The notes under the pieces: generated by a model
Databases searched by the model: none
Seen by the model: only the letters and a program-made list of their open reading frames with translations
Told to the model about the DNA's origin: nothing
In this document: piece by piece, positions 25,432 through 34,075 of the stretch
Position numbering within the stretch: the first letter of the stretch is position 1
Layout: each line of letters opens with the position of its first letter
Translations under genes and position numbers: made by a program
Assembly: GCF_016651435.1 (NCBI RefSeq)
Contig: NZ_JAEPRJ010000001.1
Location: forward strand, 2,108,001-2,172,000
DNA length: 64,000 nucleotides
Source of the DNA: Catonella massiliensis
Lineage (GTDB): Bacteria > Bacillota > Clostridia > Lachnospirales > Lachnospiraceae
Reading direction: 5' to 3'

Positions 25432-26865
25432 TTAATATTTCCCCCTTTTTATTATTACTGACTCCAGTTCGTTTCCTTTCCACAAAGATTCGAACAATAC
25501 TCCTCCACCCGGTCCCATAAAGAAACTTTCACGAGTTGTAGATATATAATGTCCTAGCGGTTTATCCGGTAACTCATTATAAGTAAAGGTTTTCATTTTT
25601 GTTTCCACTATGCTTGTCGGATCATTAAATACTTTCTCGAAATGATTTATTAATGCGTTCCTACCAGCTTTATTATCATGTATTCCTATATGTTGCAAGC
25701 TGATTTGCATTGACTTTGTCCTATGAATATTGTGCTCTCTTCCCATTGCTTTTCCAAACAAAAAATCGAGCTTTCTATCAATTTGAGCTATATTAACTTT
25801 TGATAATTTTTTAGTATTCAAATTCAGTTCATTTGTTTTAATATCGTTTTTTACTGTTTTTTCATTTTTGTCAGTTGCTTTTGTATCCGTTTTATCTATT
25901 TTGAAAAGTTTTTCATATATTATCTTGCCAATTTTTTTAGGTTTTTGATCTTTTTTTAATCTATCAATTATATCATATTTTTTATAATTTTGCCTATGTT
26001 CTATAGCAACAGTCAGTAAAACTCCCTTACCAAGTATTGACAAAGCACTTTTACCCGCCAATTTTAATCCTGTATTTGTAAGCACTCCTTTGCTTCCTAT
26101 TTTAAAACCTACCTCAGTAGATTTTTTAATCCCAAATTTCTGTCCAAACCTAGTAATAGTTTTAGACATTCTAATACCAAATTTAATAACTTTTTTTATA
26201 TCTGGAAATTTTTCTTCTCCCTTCTTTATTTTAGGAACTATATATGATGGTATATTTATTGCCGAACCATTCAAAACTCGTTGTGAATTAAATTTCTTAG
26301 TAACAGGTTTTATATAATTATTCTCTCTACTAAAAGTCTTACTTCGTGTAATACTATAATTTCCTCGAACTATATTATTACTTTCTCTTCCATTATTAGG
26401 TCTTTTCTTTTTATCTGTATTATTATCTTTCTTATGGTTCTTTTTGCTACTTTGAACCACATTTGGTTGCACTACAGGCTTAACCCCGCCTGAAACTTTC
26501 TTGTTATCATTGCTTACCTTTCCTGTTTTTGTTACATTTACATTATTAACAGATTGTGAGGTTGTTTTACCTGAACCTGTGGTGATTAGCTTTGAGGAAT
26601 TTGAGTCTTTTTTAACAGTCTTTGACAAAGTCGAATTTGTACTTTTCTTTACCGGTTTTGATGGCACCGGATTTGTCTTCTGTGGTTTTGATGGAGGTAA
26701 ACTTGGTTTTACCTGTTTTGATGGTGAACTTGACTTAGCTGGTTTTGATGGTGCAGCACTTGATTTCGCTGGCTTTGCTGATGAACTTGAGCTTGGCTTA
26801 GACGGCTTCGAGCTACTTCTATAAGAGCTGCTACTTGCTGTATGTGTATTTCTTGATATTTTCAT
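25432..26865 (-). CDS. Polymorphic-toxin-like protein with unknown C-terminal domain
   Basis: The 477-residue protein has a Ser/Pro/Lys-rich low-complexity N-terminus (residues about 8-120, repeated S-KP-K and PSKP units), a basic linker, and a hydrophobic-glycine patch near 245-290 (GSKGVLTNTGLKLAGKSALS). The last 120 residues are a compact domain with HNIHRTKSMQISLQHIGI, NALINHFEKVFNDPTS and GHYISTTRESFFMGPGGGVL. This layout, together with immunity-like genes on both sides, fits a contact- or secretion-dependent toxin. The toxin activity is not recognisable; no secretion signal or LXG domain is visible. GGAGG precedes the ATG. Confidence 0.55.
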   Translation of the reverse strand: MKISRNTHTASSSSYRSSSKPSKPSSSSSAKPAKSSAAPSKPAKSSSPSKQVKPSLPPSKPQKTNPVPSKPVKKSTNSTLSKTVKKDSNSSKLITTGSGKTTSQSVNNVNVTKTGKVSNDNKKVSGGVKPVVQPNVVQSSKKNHKKDNNTDKKKRPNNGRESNNIVRGNYSITRSKTFSRENNYIKPVTKKFNSQRVLNGSAINIPSYIVPKIKKGEEKFPDIKKVIKFGIRMSKTITRFGQKFGIKKSTEVGFKIGSKGVLTNTGLKLAGKSALSILGKGVLLTVAIEHRQNYKKYDIIDRLKKDQKPKKIGKIIYEKLFKIDKTDTKATDKNEKTVKNDIKTNELNLNTKKLSKVNIAQIDRKLDFLFGKAMGREHNIHRTKSMQISLQHIGIHDNKAGRNALINHFEKVFNDPTSIVETKMKTFTYNELPDKPLGHYISTTRESFFMGPGGGVLFESLWKGNELESVIIKRGKY

Positions 26866-27070
26866 TTAATTTCCTCCCTTCCAATTTAATGAAATTAACA
26901 TTAAAACTGTCTACCCAAGTATAATTTATCTACTAATCAAATTCAAGCAGAGTATTTAGAAAATTCTCACCATAGTTACGAGAAATCCTCATATGTCAAT
27001 AATCCCGGAGCATGTAAATTGCTGATGATTATTTCGATAATAAGTTTTAAAGGTTTTTCCTAGGTACGAA

Positions 27071-27170
27071 GAGGGGCTGTCGCAATAAGTAAAAGTACAA
27101 CAAAATATAGTAAATTTATCATTAAATAATTACTGTATTTTGTGTATCTCATTTGTAATGCTACAGCCTC
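27071..27170. repeat. 100-base imperfect long hairpin downstream of the 358-residue gene
   Basis: The left arm starts GAGGGGCTGTCGCAATA and contains CAAAATATAGTAA; the right arm read in reverse starts GAGGCTGTAGCATTA and contains CAAAATACAGTAA. The arms pair over almost their whole length. It could terminate the minus-strand gene or be a small repeat element. The rest of 26866-27176 holds no gene. Confidence 0.6.
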
Positions 27171-27176
27171 CCATAA

Positions 27177-28253
27177 TTAACATTTAGTATCAATTTTATT
27201 CATACTGTTTCCTGAAATAATAATACTGTCTTCTTTTATCATTTCCCCATCCAGAAAAGTCCTTACTGTCCAGTTCCCAAAGTCAGTTTCATCTATTTCG
27301 GTTATATCTAACCAAAATCTTAACATAACCTTATCATCATCCGATTCTTCATAACTGCCAAAATCATTTTCCGTGAATCTATACAGTTCTCCATCAGGCT
27401 TATACCAGGCTACAGTTGCAATGTGAAGTCCTTTTATTTCATTAAAGCTAAGCATACACACAGCTTGTTTGTCCTTGTCTGCATTAAATATCTTTGATTC
27501 TTCTTTATCCGGTACAACTTCCATCATTTTATGGAAAATGCCGTATTCAAGGAGTGTTGAGGAGCTTTCTATCTCTTTATCTACTACTCCGTCTTTATCA
27601 ATGGTAAGCACAGACCAGTAGTTTTTATCATCTATACATATATTTTTGTTTTCCTTGTCTATAAGCTCAAGTCCGTCACCAAGAAGAAATTTATAATAAT
27701 ATTCTCCCTCTGTAATTTCTACGCCTGTCTCATAACGGCTTTCATCCTTTGACATATAAACAGGCTCTTCAAGGTGTTTGAATATTAAATCAACTTTATT
27801 CAACTTATAATTCTCCCGATAAGAGAAATATGCCTCCTTCTCTGCCTTTTCTTCCATCATAGTAATTACAGGCTCCGAAGCTGTCACAATTTCAAAGAAA
27901 AAATTTTCTGTCATTATTACATATTGATAAATCTTTGTTCCTATAAGTTTTCTTCCGACTATTTTTCTTACTTCCTTTGCATAATCCCCATCTTCTACTT
28001 CATAGATTACATTCTTGCGACGATCAGGCTTGAATTTCATTATATCTTCAAAAATTTTATTTAATGCTCTGCCTTCCTCAAATACTCTGACAGAATACAT
28101 ATTCTTAAATTCCAATTTAATATAATTTATGATTCTGCCATTATGCCAATTCTCAAGTTTTATTACCGGATTGTTATCCTCTACATAGGAGATATCCCCA
28201 ATATAAACATCTTTAGGTATCTCATCCTCACGATATATTTTCCAATTTTCCAT
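27177..28253 (-). CDS. Immunity-like two-part protein, paralogue of the truncated gene at 24492
   Basis: The 358-residue protein has an N-terminal half homologous to the 139-residue protein at 24492-24911 (WKIYREDEIPK, KNVIYEVEDGDYAKE, YVIMTENFFFEIV). Its C-terminal half, from about residue 150, is acidic and beta-rich (VEITEGEYYYKFLLGDGLELID, KGLHIATVAWYKPDGELYRF) and has no recognised family. Paralogous accessory immunity genes next to a toxin are common in polymorphic-toxin loci. IS copy 2 ends only 11 bases before the ATG, so the native promoter has been displaced. Confidence 0.55.
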   Translation of the reverse strand: MENWKIYREDEIPKDVYIGDISYVEDNNPVIKLENWHNGRIINYIKLEFKNMYSVRVFEEGRALNKIFEDIMKFKPDRRKNVIYEVEDGDYAKEVRKIVGRKLIGTKIYQYVIMTENFFFEIVTASEPVITMMEEKAEKEAYFSYRENYKLNKVDLIFKHLEEPVYMSKDESRYETGVEITEGEYYYKFLLGDGLELIDKENKNICIDDKNYWSVLTIDKDGVVDKEIESSSTLLEYGIFHKMMEVVPDKEESKIFNADKDKQAVCMLSFNEIKGLHIATVAWYKPDGELYRFTENDFGSYEESDDDKVMLRFWLDITEIDETDFGNWTVRTFLDGEMIKEDSIIISGNSMNKIDTKC

Positions 28254-28263
28254 AGCCTATCTA

Positions 28264-28790
28264 ACCTTCCTATAATGTCAAGCCCTAAATCATTTAATTT
28301 CAGGCTTTTCTTTAAATATTTACCTCATAAAACAGAGCAAAAAATGTATGACAGTCATTGTATTTTATACTGAACAGCTAAAAGAGGGTGTAGTTTATAA
28401 AGCATCCCATTGTTTTGCTTTATAAAGGCTATAAATCCTCTGCTAACTATGATGGTGAACCTTCCGTGTCTAAAGGGATCGTGTCCCAACTTCCTTCGTC
28501 CCACCTGTCCATACACCGAGTGCCTGCTAAGCTTTCTAACAGGGTCATGCCCTACGGAGAGAACTACTGCAAGCTACAGCTCTTGTTTGTTTTTTGATTT
28601 TACTGACCTGCATACTCCACAGGGTACGGATATTCCGTGGATGCTTACCCTGACTCGTTTTGCTGGTCATTGTGATGATGCAGCACCTGTAGCGCTCCAT
28701 CGTTATCGGGTTCCCTTCCAGAACCCTGCCCGATCTCGGAATAATCCGACACCCGGCAAGGCTCTGGAATAAATTTTGCTGTCGACTGTT
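28264..28790 (-). ncRNA. Long non-coding 3' region of IS copy 2, candidate guide (seek) RNA
   Basis: Counterpart of 22442-22968, nearly identical. Conservation without coding signal in both copies supports a functional end or RNA. Confidence 0.3.
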
Positions 28791-30218
28791 TTACGCTACA
28801 ATAGCTTCCTTATTTTCCGGACGTCTGATGTCCATCAACATCTTCTTCGGAGCATATTTCGTACCAGTATTCAGAATCGTATAGATAATCCTCAGAAGCT
28901 TGCAGGCTATCACAATCAATGACTGCATCTTTTTCAACGGATTATCGGCTCGTGTCGTATAATACATATGGAGTTCTTTGAATTCCTCTGCATGGGCCAC
29001 TGCTGACTTTGCTGCCTGGAATAACCAATATCTGAGTCGTTTGCGTCCTCTATGACTGATTTTGGTTTCTCCCTTATGCTTTCCTGAACTGCATGCCACA
29101 AGGCCTAATCCGCTTAATTTCTGTATTTCCTTAACATCATCAAATCTTGAAATATCTCCCATCTCTGCAAGAATACCGGAAAGTGTATTTTCTCCAATCC
29201 CAGATATCTCCAGAACGTTACCTGTATGCGGTATCTCCTGACATTTCTGGTTGATCTGGTTCTCTATAACAGCAAGTTCAACATCCAGTTCCATGATTTT
29301 CTGCACGAACCACTTTACAGCTGCCTTGCTTGCAATAGATCCATCCTTAATCCCAACACTTGCTTTTGCGTACTGTAAGATTTCTCTGGCTCTGCTGTAC
29401 CCGCGTCCTCTAAGTTTAGCAGCATGCCAAATCTGTCTTATCCCTTCTTCTCCAAGTGCGGTCAGTTCATCCGGAAATGGTGCCTCTTTCAGCAGTTCAA
29501 GGCTAAATGCTCCATCGACTTTTCCCAATGCTTCGTTATACTCCGGGTAATATATCTTCATCTCCCTGTGCATCCGGTTGATTGTTCGTATTCTGTCTTC
29601 ATTCAGTTGGTCTCTGAACATGGATAACCTACGAAGCTCCGCATAGATTTTTTCTGGAAGATATGGCATACCAAAGTTGCCATCCTTGACAAGATTTGCT
29701 ATCAGTTTTGGATCCTTCCTGTCATCCTTGAGCTGGCTGTTATCTTCAACCTCCTTTGTCTGCTTAACAGCATAAGGGTTTACCTGAACAACACTGATTC
29801 CATTTGTAATCATCCATGTAGCAAGGCAGAACCAGTAGTGACCGGTCGGCTCTAAGCCAAGCACTATCTGACTCTTATCATGTTCAGCGGCTATCCTCAC
29901 TGCCCATTCCTTTGCACTCCGGAAGCCCTCTTGATTATTGTTGAAAGAATGTGCGGACTTACTGAGTTCCCGTCCTCTGGTATCAATTGCTCTCATATAG
30001 TGCGTTTCGCTGCCTACATCACATCCCAAGATAAGCATGTCATCGCTGATAAAAGAGAGTTTTTTATTTTTATCGAACTTACCATTGGTTTCCAACTCAC
30101 GCCAGGTTGAAGCTGCGAGATTTTCCTTAATCACCTCCGATTTTTTCAAAAGCTCCTGCTGTTCAAAAATATTTGCTGTTACTACTTGATTTTTTTTCTT
30201 TGTGCCTTTAATATTCAT
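28791..30218 (-). CDS. IS1111-group transposase, copy 2
   Basis: A 475-residue protein nearly identical to copy 1, with the same DEDD and Transposase_20 motifs; the readable differences are F-to-Y and K-to-N in IYYPEYNEALG. The frame is intact. The close identity implies recent duplication or ongoing gene conversion. Confidence 0.93.
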   Translation of the reverse strand: MNIKGTKKKNQVVTANIFEQQELLKKSEVIKENLAASTWRELETNGKFDKNKKLSFISDDMLILGCDVGSETHYMRAIDTRGRELSKSAHSFNNNQEGFRSAKEWAVRIAAEHDKSQIVLGLEPTGHYWFCLATWMITNGISVVQVNPYAVKQTKEVEDNSQLKDDRKDPKLIANLVKDGNFGMPYLPEKIYAELRRLSMFRDQLNEDRIRTINRMHREMKIYYPEYNEALGKVDGAFSLELLKEAPFPDELTALGEEGIRQIWHAAKLRGRGYSRAREILQYAKASVGIKDGSIASKAAVKWFVQKIMELDVELAVIENQINQKCQEIPHTGNVLEISGIGENTLSGILAEMGDISRFDDVKEIQKLSGLGLVACSSGKHKGETKISHRGRKRLRYWLFQAAKSAVAHAEEFKELHMYYTTRADNPLKKMQSLIVIACKLLRIIYTILNTGTKYAPKKMLMDIRRPENKEAIVA

Positions 30219-30313
30219 TTTAGATACCTCTTGTGTTTTTTAGATTTTACCAACTGGCAGGTCAGTAATAATCTAAATTTACTTGAGGTATTTTTTTATG
30301 TCAATCTCTTGAC

Positions 30314-30493
30314 CTATTTATAGTATACAGGAAGCTTTCTATACTTAAGAGTTTCAGGCTTACCTATTCCCTGTAAAACTCCTTCCCTATCAATGCTCTT
30401 AATTAAGTCATTAATTCGTTTTACTACCTTTTTATCATCTTTCTGCCATTCCAAATAATGTTCCCAAGCAGTTGGTGTGAATACAATATTCAT
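30314..30493 (-). pseudogene. yoeB: YoeB-type toxin gene truncated by IS copy 2
   Basis: The minus-strand frame reads FTPTAWEHYLEWQKDDKKVV and then KRINDLIKSIDREG and GIGKPETLK, the conserved N-terminal part of YoeB mRNA interferases. At that point the element end supplies YRKLPVYYK and a stop. YoeB is normally about 85 residues and needs the lost C-terminal catalytic residues, including the SRRI and H-R-V-Y segments, so this 59-residue product should be inactive. The ATG overlaps the yefM stop (TAATG). Confidence 0.85.
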
Positions 30494-30747
30494 TATTCAA
30501 GTTCTCCCAAGTCTTCTATGGACTTCATAATAAATTTCCCTGCTTCTGCTTCTGCCATGGACTTATCTAGCATGGTAAGATATTCTGCATTTCTTTTAGC
30601 TTTCATTATATTATTATATTCTGACTCTGACATCATTACTACATTCTGGTTCTTTGGTCTGGATACAATCAATGTCTCCCCATCAAAAACCTTATCGCAA
30701 AAAGATTTGAAGTTATCCCTTACATCCATACTCTTTACTGCCAACAT
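30493..30747 (-). CDS. yefM: YefM/Phd-family antitoxin
   Basis: The 84-residue antitoxin starts at the ATG at 30747 (GAGGTG upstream). It has the N-terminal Phd/YefM DNA-binding part LAVKSMDVRDNFKSFCDKV, the SRPKNQNVVMMSESEYNN strand region and an acidic C-terminal toxin-binding tail ending LGELE. It represses its own operon in characterised systems. The toxin gene that follows is truncated, leaving the antitoxin alone. Confidence 0.92.
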   Translation of the reverse strand: MLAVKSMDVRDNFKSFCDKVFDGETLIVSRPKNQNVVMMSESEYNNIMKAKRNAEYLTMLDKSMAEAEAGKFIMKSIEDLGELE

Positions 30748-30796
30748 TTTTAACACCTCATTTCGTTATAAAAATCGTATTGTTTTTCGTACAGTA

Positions 30797-30825
30797 ATTA
30801 TACTCTAGTATTATTATCTTGTCAA
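30797..30825 (-). promoter_or_regulatory. Consensus promoter of the yefM operon
   Basis: On the minus strand: TTGACA (30825-30820), 17 bases, TATAAT (30802-30797). TGTACGAAAAACAATACG just downstream is a plausible YefM operator region. Confidence 0.75.
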
Positions 30826-30846
30826 AATATTTATTATACTTTTTTA

Positions 30847-30882
30847 ATTGAAAATAGATTTTCAAAAAAATCTATTTTCAAT
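30847..30882. repeat. A+T-rich 13-bp perfect hairpin
   Basis: ATTGAAAATAGA and TCTATTTTCAAT form a near-perfect stem around a short A-rich loop, between yefM and the next operon's terminator. Confidence 0.6.
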
Positions 30883-30888
30883 TAAAAC

Positions 30889-30927
30889 TGGGGCAAGGCT
30901 TCCACTCAACTCAGAAACCCTGCCCCA
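30889..30927 (-). terminator. Terminator of the redox operon
   Basis: TGGGGCAGGGTTTC pairs with GAAGCCTTGCCCCA on the minus strand, followed by GTTTTAATT. The stem could work in both directions. Confidence 0.7.
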
Positions 30928-30962
30928 ACTATTATGCTAGTCTATATTATCTTATTTCTTCT

Positions 30963-31850
30963 TTACTTCTTCCTTAACTCCTCAATCTTCTTCTCAATCT
31001 CAGCAATCTTAGTAAGTCCCTCTTTGATTACCTTACTCTCTTCCTCAGTAAAGTCAGCCTTTGCAGCCTCGAACTGCTCTGTTAGGAACTCTACATATGG
31101 CTTATCTGCATTTTTCTCAGCTTCATCCTTCTTTATCTTAGAGAATAACTTATTCCAAACATCTGCATTTTCAGCAAAAACCTTGTTCTCTTCCTCGTAA
31201 AGTGATGCAGCAGGGTCTACAGGAGCATTCTTGTCATCAGATGTAACCTTTGCTGTAACTCCGTTTCCTGCCTTTATCTCCTCTATTACCTTAAGTATCT
31301 CTGCCTGTTTCTTCTCGTCCTCGATTGCGCCTACGATAGGGTCGCCGATTATATTTCCCTGCTTGTCAACTATAACAGTCGTTGGGAAGGTAAATATGGT
31401 CCTCACATACTCGTGGTCATTAGGAAGAATTAGATTCCTATAGGTTACTCCCTGCTTAGAAAGGATGTCCTTCGCCTCTGCAAGCCCTTTTTCATCACTT
31501 GCTGTACCTGCATTGATACCTACAAGCTCAGCCCCCTGTTCTTTTAGCTTCTTGCTAAATTTTTCAAGTGCAGGCATCTCATTTACACAGGCAGAGCAAC
31601 CATTAAACCAGAAGTTGACAAGGGTCGCCTCGTTCTTGCTAAATAAACTCTCATCTACATCATTTCCGTCAAAGTCCTTACCCTTAAAGGCAGGGAACTT
31701 TTGTGCTGTGACCTTGCTTCCGGCTTCTACCTTACTGCCCGACTCTGTCTTCGTGCCAGATGATGCATCCTTGTTGCCACAGGCTGTAATTGATGCTGCA
31801 AGCATAGCAGCCACTAAAAATACAGGAATAATTGTCTTTTTTGTCTTCAT
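30963..31850 (-). CDS. Thioredoxin-fold (TlpA-like) lipoprotein
   Basis: The 295-residue protein has a lipoprotein signal with lipobox ITAC (Cys24), a Ser/Gly/Lys-rich linker, then a TlpA/ResA-type domain with the redox pair Cys85 and Cys88 in WFNGCSACVNEMP and the cis-Pro loop TFPTTVIVDKQGNI. A C-terminal 90-residue helical, Glu/Lys-rich region (about 205-295) follows and is unusual for a plain TlpA protein. It should act outside the membrane in thiol-disulfide exchange. The membrane ferredoxin gene precedes it by 11 bases, so the two are co-transcribed. Confidence 0.88.
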   Translation of the reverse strand: MKTKKTIIPVFLVAAMLAASITACGNKDASSGTKTESGSKVEAGSKVTAQKFPAFKGKDFDGNDVDESLFSKNEATLVNFWFNGCSACVNEMPALEKFSKKLKEQGAELVGINAGTASDEKGLAEAKDILSKQGVTYRNLILPNDHEYVRTIFTFPTTVIVDKQGNIIGDPIVGAIEDEKKQAEILKVIEEIKAGNGVTAKVTSDDKNAPVDPAASLYEEENKVFAENADVWNKLFSKIKKDEAEKNADKPYVEFLTEQFEAAKADFTEEESKVIKEGLTKIAEIEKKIEELRKK

Positions 31851-31861
31851 TTTTCTTCTCC

Positions 31862-32803
31862 TTAGTTCACACTTTTTGTTGTTTTATTTTTATTAAGCTC
31901 ACGCGCTCTTTCGAGAATCTTCATCTTCTCAGGTCCCCAATTCACGCTGATAGCCTTGGTAGGACAGACTTTCACACATTCACCGCAACGGATGCATTCC
32001 ATATGGGCATCGTTTTTGGTTATATCCACATCCATCTTACAGGTTCTTGCACATTTTCCACAGGATACACACTTGTTAAAGTCTACATTGTAGTGGAGGA
32101 GTGACACCTTATTAAACAGAGCATAAAAGGCTCCAAGAGGGCATATCCACTTACAAAACGGACGGTACACAAGCACACTTAGCACAATCACAAGGATGAG
32201 GATGCTAAGCTTCCAAAGGAAGAGCTTGCCAAGTGTTGCTCTGATGGCAGGACTTGCTATCGACAGGGGAATGCCTCCTTCAAGTATACCCTGAGGACAG
32301 ATGTATTTACAAAAGTACGGTGAAGATATCCCCGCTGCATTATTTAAGAATGTAGGAAGTATGATGACTGCTACCAGCAAAATGATGTATTTAAGGTAAG
32401 TCAGTGCCTTTAGCTTCTTGGTGCTAAACTTCTTAGACGGTATCTTGTGAAGCAAATCCTGAAACAGTCCAAATGGACAGAGGAATCCACAGATAAATCT
32501 ACCAAGCATAACACCGAAAAATATCATAATTCCCGTAATATAGTAGGTAAGGCTAAAGTCCCTCGAGCCTACCACCGCCTGAAATGAGCCGATAGGACAG
32601 GATCCTGTTGCTCCCGGACAGGAGTAGCAGTTAAGTCCCGGCACACAGGCTATTTTCCCTTTACCCTGATACAAGGTTCCCTTAAAAAAGTTAGGAAGAT
32701 GAATATTAGTTAATAGAGTTGCTATTATCTGTACCATTGTCCTGCTTTTAAGGAAATCTTTAACCCGGCCCTTATTTTTATTGTTAGTTAACTTCTTTTC
32801 CAC
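31862..32803 (-). CDS. Membrane 4Fe-4S protein (NapH/RnfB-like) of the CD1871A redox module
   Basis: The 313-residue protein starts most likely at the GTG at 32803 (GGATGGAG upstream); the frame is open to 32848. It has about five membrane segments, the motifs CGFLCPFGLF and CKWICPLGAF typical of NapH/CcoG-like 4Fe-4S proteins, an N-terminal CYSCPGATGSCPIG, and two C-terminal ferredoxin clusters CVSCGKCARTC and CIRCGECVKVC. It would pass electrons across or within the membrane, probably to a thioredoxin-like partner. The start lies close behind the 54-residue CXXC gene. Confidence 0.88.
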   Translation of the reverse strand: MEKKLTNNKNKGRVKDFLKSRTMVQIIATLLTNIHLPNFFKGTLYQGKGKIACVPGLNCYSCPGATGSCPIGSFQAVVGSRDFSLTYYITGIMIFFGVMLGRFICGFLCPFGLFQDLLHKIPSKKFSTKKLKALTYLKYIILLVAVIILPTFLNNAAGISSPYFCKYICPQGILEGGIPLSIASPAIRATLGKLFLWKLSILILVIVLSVLVYRPFCKWICPLGAFYALFNKVSLLHYNVDFNKCVSCGKCARTCKMDVDITKNDAHMECIRCGECVKVCPTKAISVNWGPEKMKILERARELNKNKTTKSVN

Positions 32804-32829
32804 CTTAGCTCCATCCTTTCTTACTATAA

Positions 32830-32994
32830 TTAGCCTATACCCACGCACTCAAGACATAGGTTGATTGCTTTGGTAAGTACAGTTTGAGCCTCTCCGCGGT
32901 ATGCCCCAAATGCTATAAACGCAATCGAAACTACAAGTAAAGCCACCTGAGCCACTAACTTCTTTTTGTTAGTCTTAAATGTGAAATTCCCCAT
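32830..32994 (-). CDS. CD1871A-family CXXC-motif membrane peptide
   Basis: This 54-residue frame starts at the ATG at 32994. It has a single membrane segment ([19 protein letters not shown]) followed by [23 protein letters not shown]. The end CLECVGIG with its CXXC pair is the family signature, and such peptides are regularly found beside the membrane ferredoxin and a TlpA-like lipoprotein. It ends at 32830, upstream of the GTG of the ferredoxin gene. Confidence 0.85.
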   Translation of the reverse strand: MGNFTFKTNKKKLVAQVALLVVSIAFIAFGAYRGEAQTVLTKAINLCLECVGIG

Positions 32995-33030
32995 TTTATA
33001 AACCTCTTTTCTATTTTTTATTTATACAAT

Positions 33031-33097
33031 GATACAAGTGTCAAAAGAATAAAAATTCGATGCAAGCGTGCTTGCAAGAGAATTTATTATCTTTTGG
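33031..33097. repeat. Dispersed palindromic repeat, copy A
   Basis: The unit begins GATACAAGTGTCAAAAGAAT and ends GAATTTATTATCTTTTG. Its ends are inverted (CAAAAGAATAAAAATTC against GAATTTATTATCTTTTG). A second copy is at 53072-53139 and a degenerate inverted one near 57017-57085. The rest of 32995-33397 holds no other gene. Confidence 0.75.
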
Positions 33098-33397
33098 TAC
33101 CCACATCATACAGTATCAAAACCATAAAAGCCCGGTTGCACCTGCGTTAGAATTTTTTATTTCTGACACCATATCACCTGTACGGTACCAAGGAGAACAC
33201 TTAGATTGCAAAAGGGGGAGAGCAAATTCGATTAGTCTCTTCAGTGCCGGTGCTACAAATGACGAACTTAAGTATAACACAGTCTGTATAAAATTTGTGT
33301 TAAGAAAAAAAGATTTTAACTTTTCTTCTTAATAGAAATTTTATTTCCCTTATGATATGATAAACAAAACTAAACTAATTGTAAAGGAAGTGACAAC

Positions 33398-34075
33398 GTG
33401 AGACTGTTGGTTGTTGAAGATGAAAAGGCTCTGTGCGAGTCCATTGCAAAGGGACTTAGGCTTGATGGCTATGAGGTAGATACGGCTTTTGACGGAGAGG
33501 AAGCGGTGGAGGTAATCTCTACCGATAGCTATGACCTTATTATCCTTGACTTAAATCTGCCGGGGATGGACGGCTTAGACATACTGAAAAATATGCGTGA
33601 AAATGATAATGAGACAAATGTCCTCATCCTCTCTGCAAGAGGCGGACTGAACGATAAAATAGAGGGACTTGACAGTGGGGCAAATGATTATCTATGTAAG
33701 CCTTTTCACTTTGAAGAGCTTGAGGCAAGGGTTAGGAGCCTCACTAGAAGAAGGACTGTTCAAAACAATATAGTCCTTGAATGTGGGGAAATATCCTTAA
33801 ATACCAAGACACGCACTGCCTTTGCAAAAGGAGAAGAGATTGCACTTACAAGGAAGGAACTTGCAATCCTGGAATACCTCATCCTCCACCAGGGGCGCCC
33901 TGTAAGTCAGGAGGAGCTTATAGAGCATGTATGGGACGGTAGCGTGGATAGCTTTAGCAACTCAATCAGGGTTCACATAAGTGCACTTAGAAAGAAGATA
34001 AGAACTGCCCTAGGTAAAGACCCTATTACCAATAGAGTAGGCCAAGGCTATGTGATAGGAGGGAATGGAGAATGA
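33398..34075 (+). CDS. OmpR/PhoB-family response regulator
   Basis: The 225-residue regulator has a receiver domain with the acidic pair in VVEDEK, phosphoacceptor Asp51 (LIILDLNLPGMDG), the switch Ser in LILSARG and the Lys in YLCKPFHFEEL. The C-terminal winged helix runs LTRKELAILEYLILHQGRPVS to VHISALRKKI and VIGG. The start is a GTG with AAGGAAGTG upstream. It is divergent from the CXXC/ferredoxin/TlpA operon and overlaps the histidine kinase gene by 4 bases. Confidence 0.95.
   Translation: MRLLVVEDEKALCESIAKGLRLDGYEVDTAFDGEEAVEVISTDSYDLIILDLNLPGMDGLDILKNMRENDNETNVLILSARGGLNDKIEGLDSGANDYLCKPFHFEELEARVRSLTRRRTVQNNIVLECGEISLNTKTRTAFAKGEEIALTRKELAILEYLILHQGRPVSQEELIEHVWDGSVDSFSNSIRVHISALRKKIRTALGKDPITNRVGQGYVIGGNGE

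Larger units (their letters stand above)
28264..30340 (-). mobile_element. IS1111-group (IS110 family) element, copy 2
   Basis: The second 2077-bp copy has the same orientation as copy 1, and copy borders were set where the two sequences diverge (28264 and 30340). A few substitutions separate them, for example AATAATCCGACACCC against AAGAATCCGAAAACC near 28740. Together the copies bracket the toxin-immunity island like a composite element. Confidence 0.85.
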
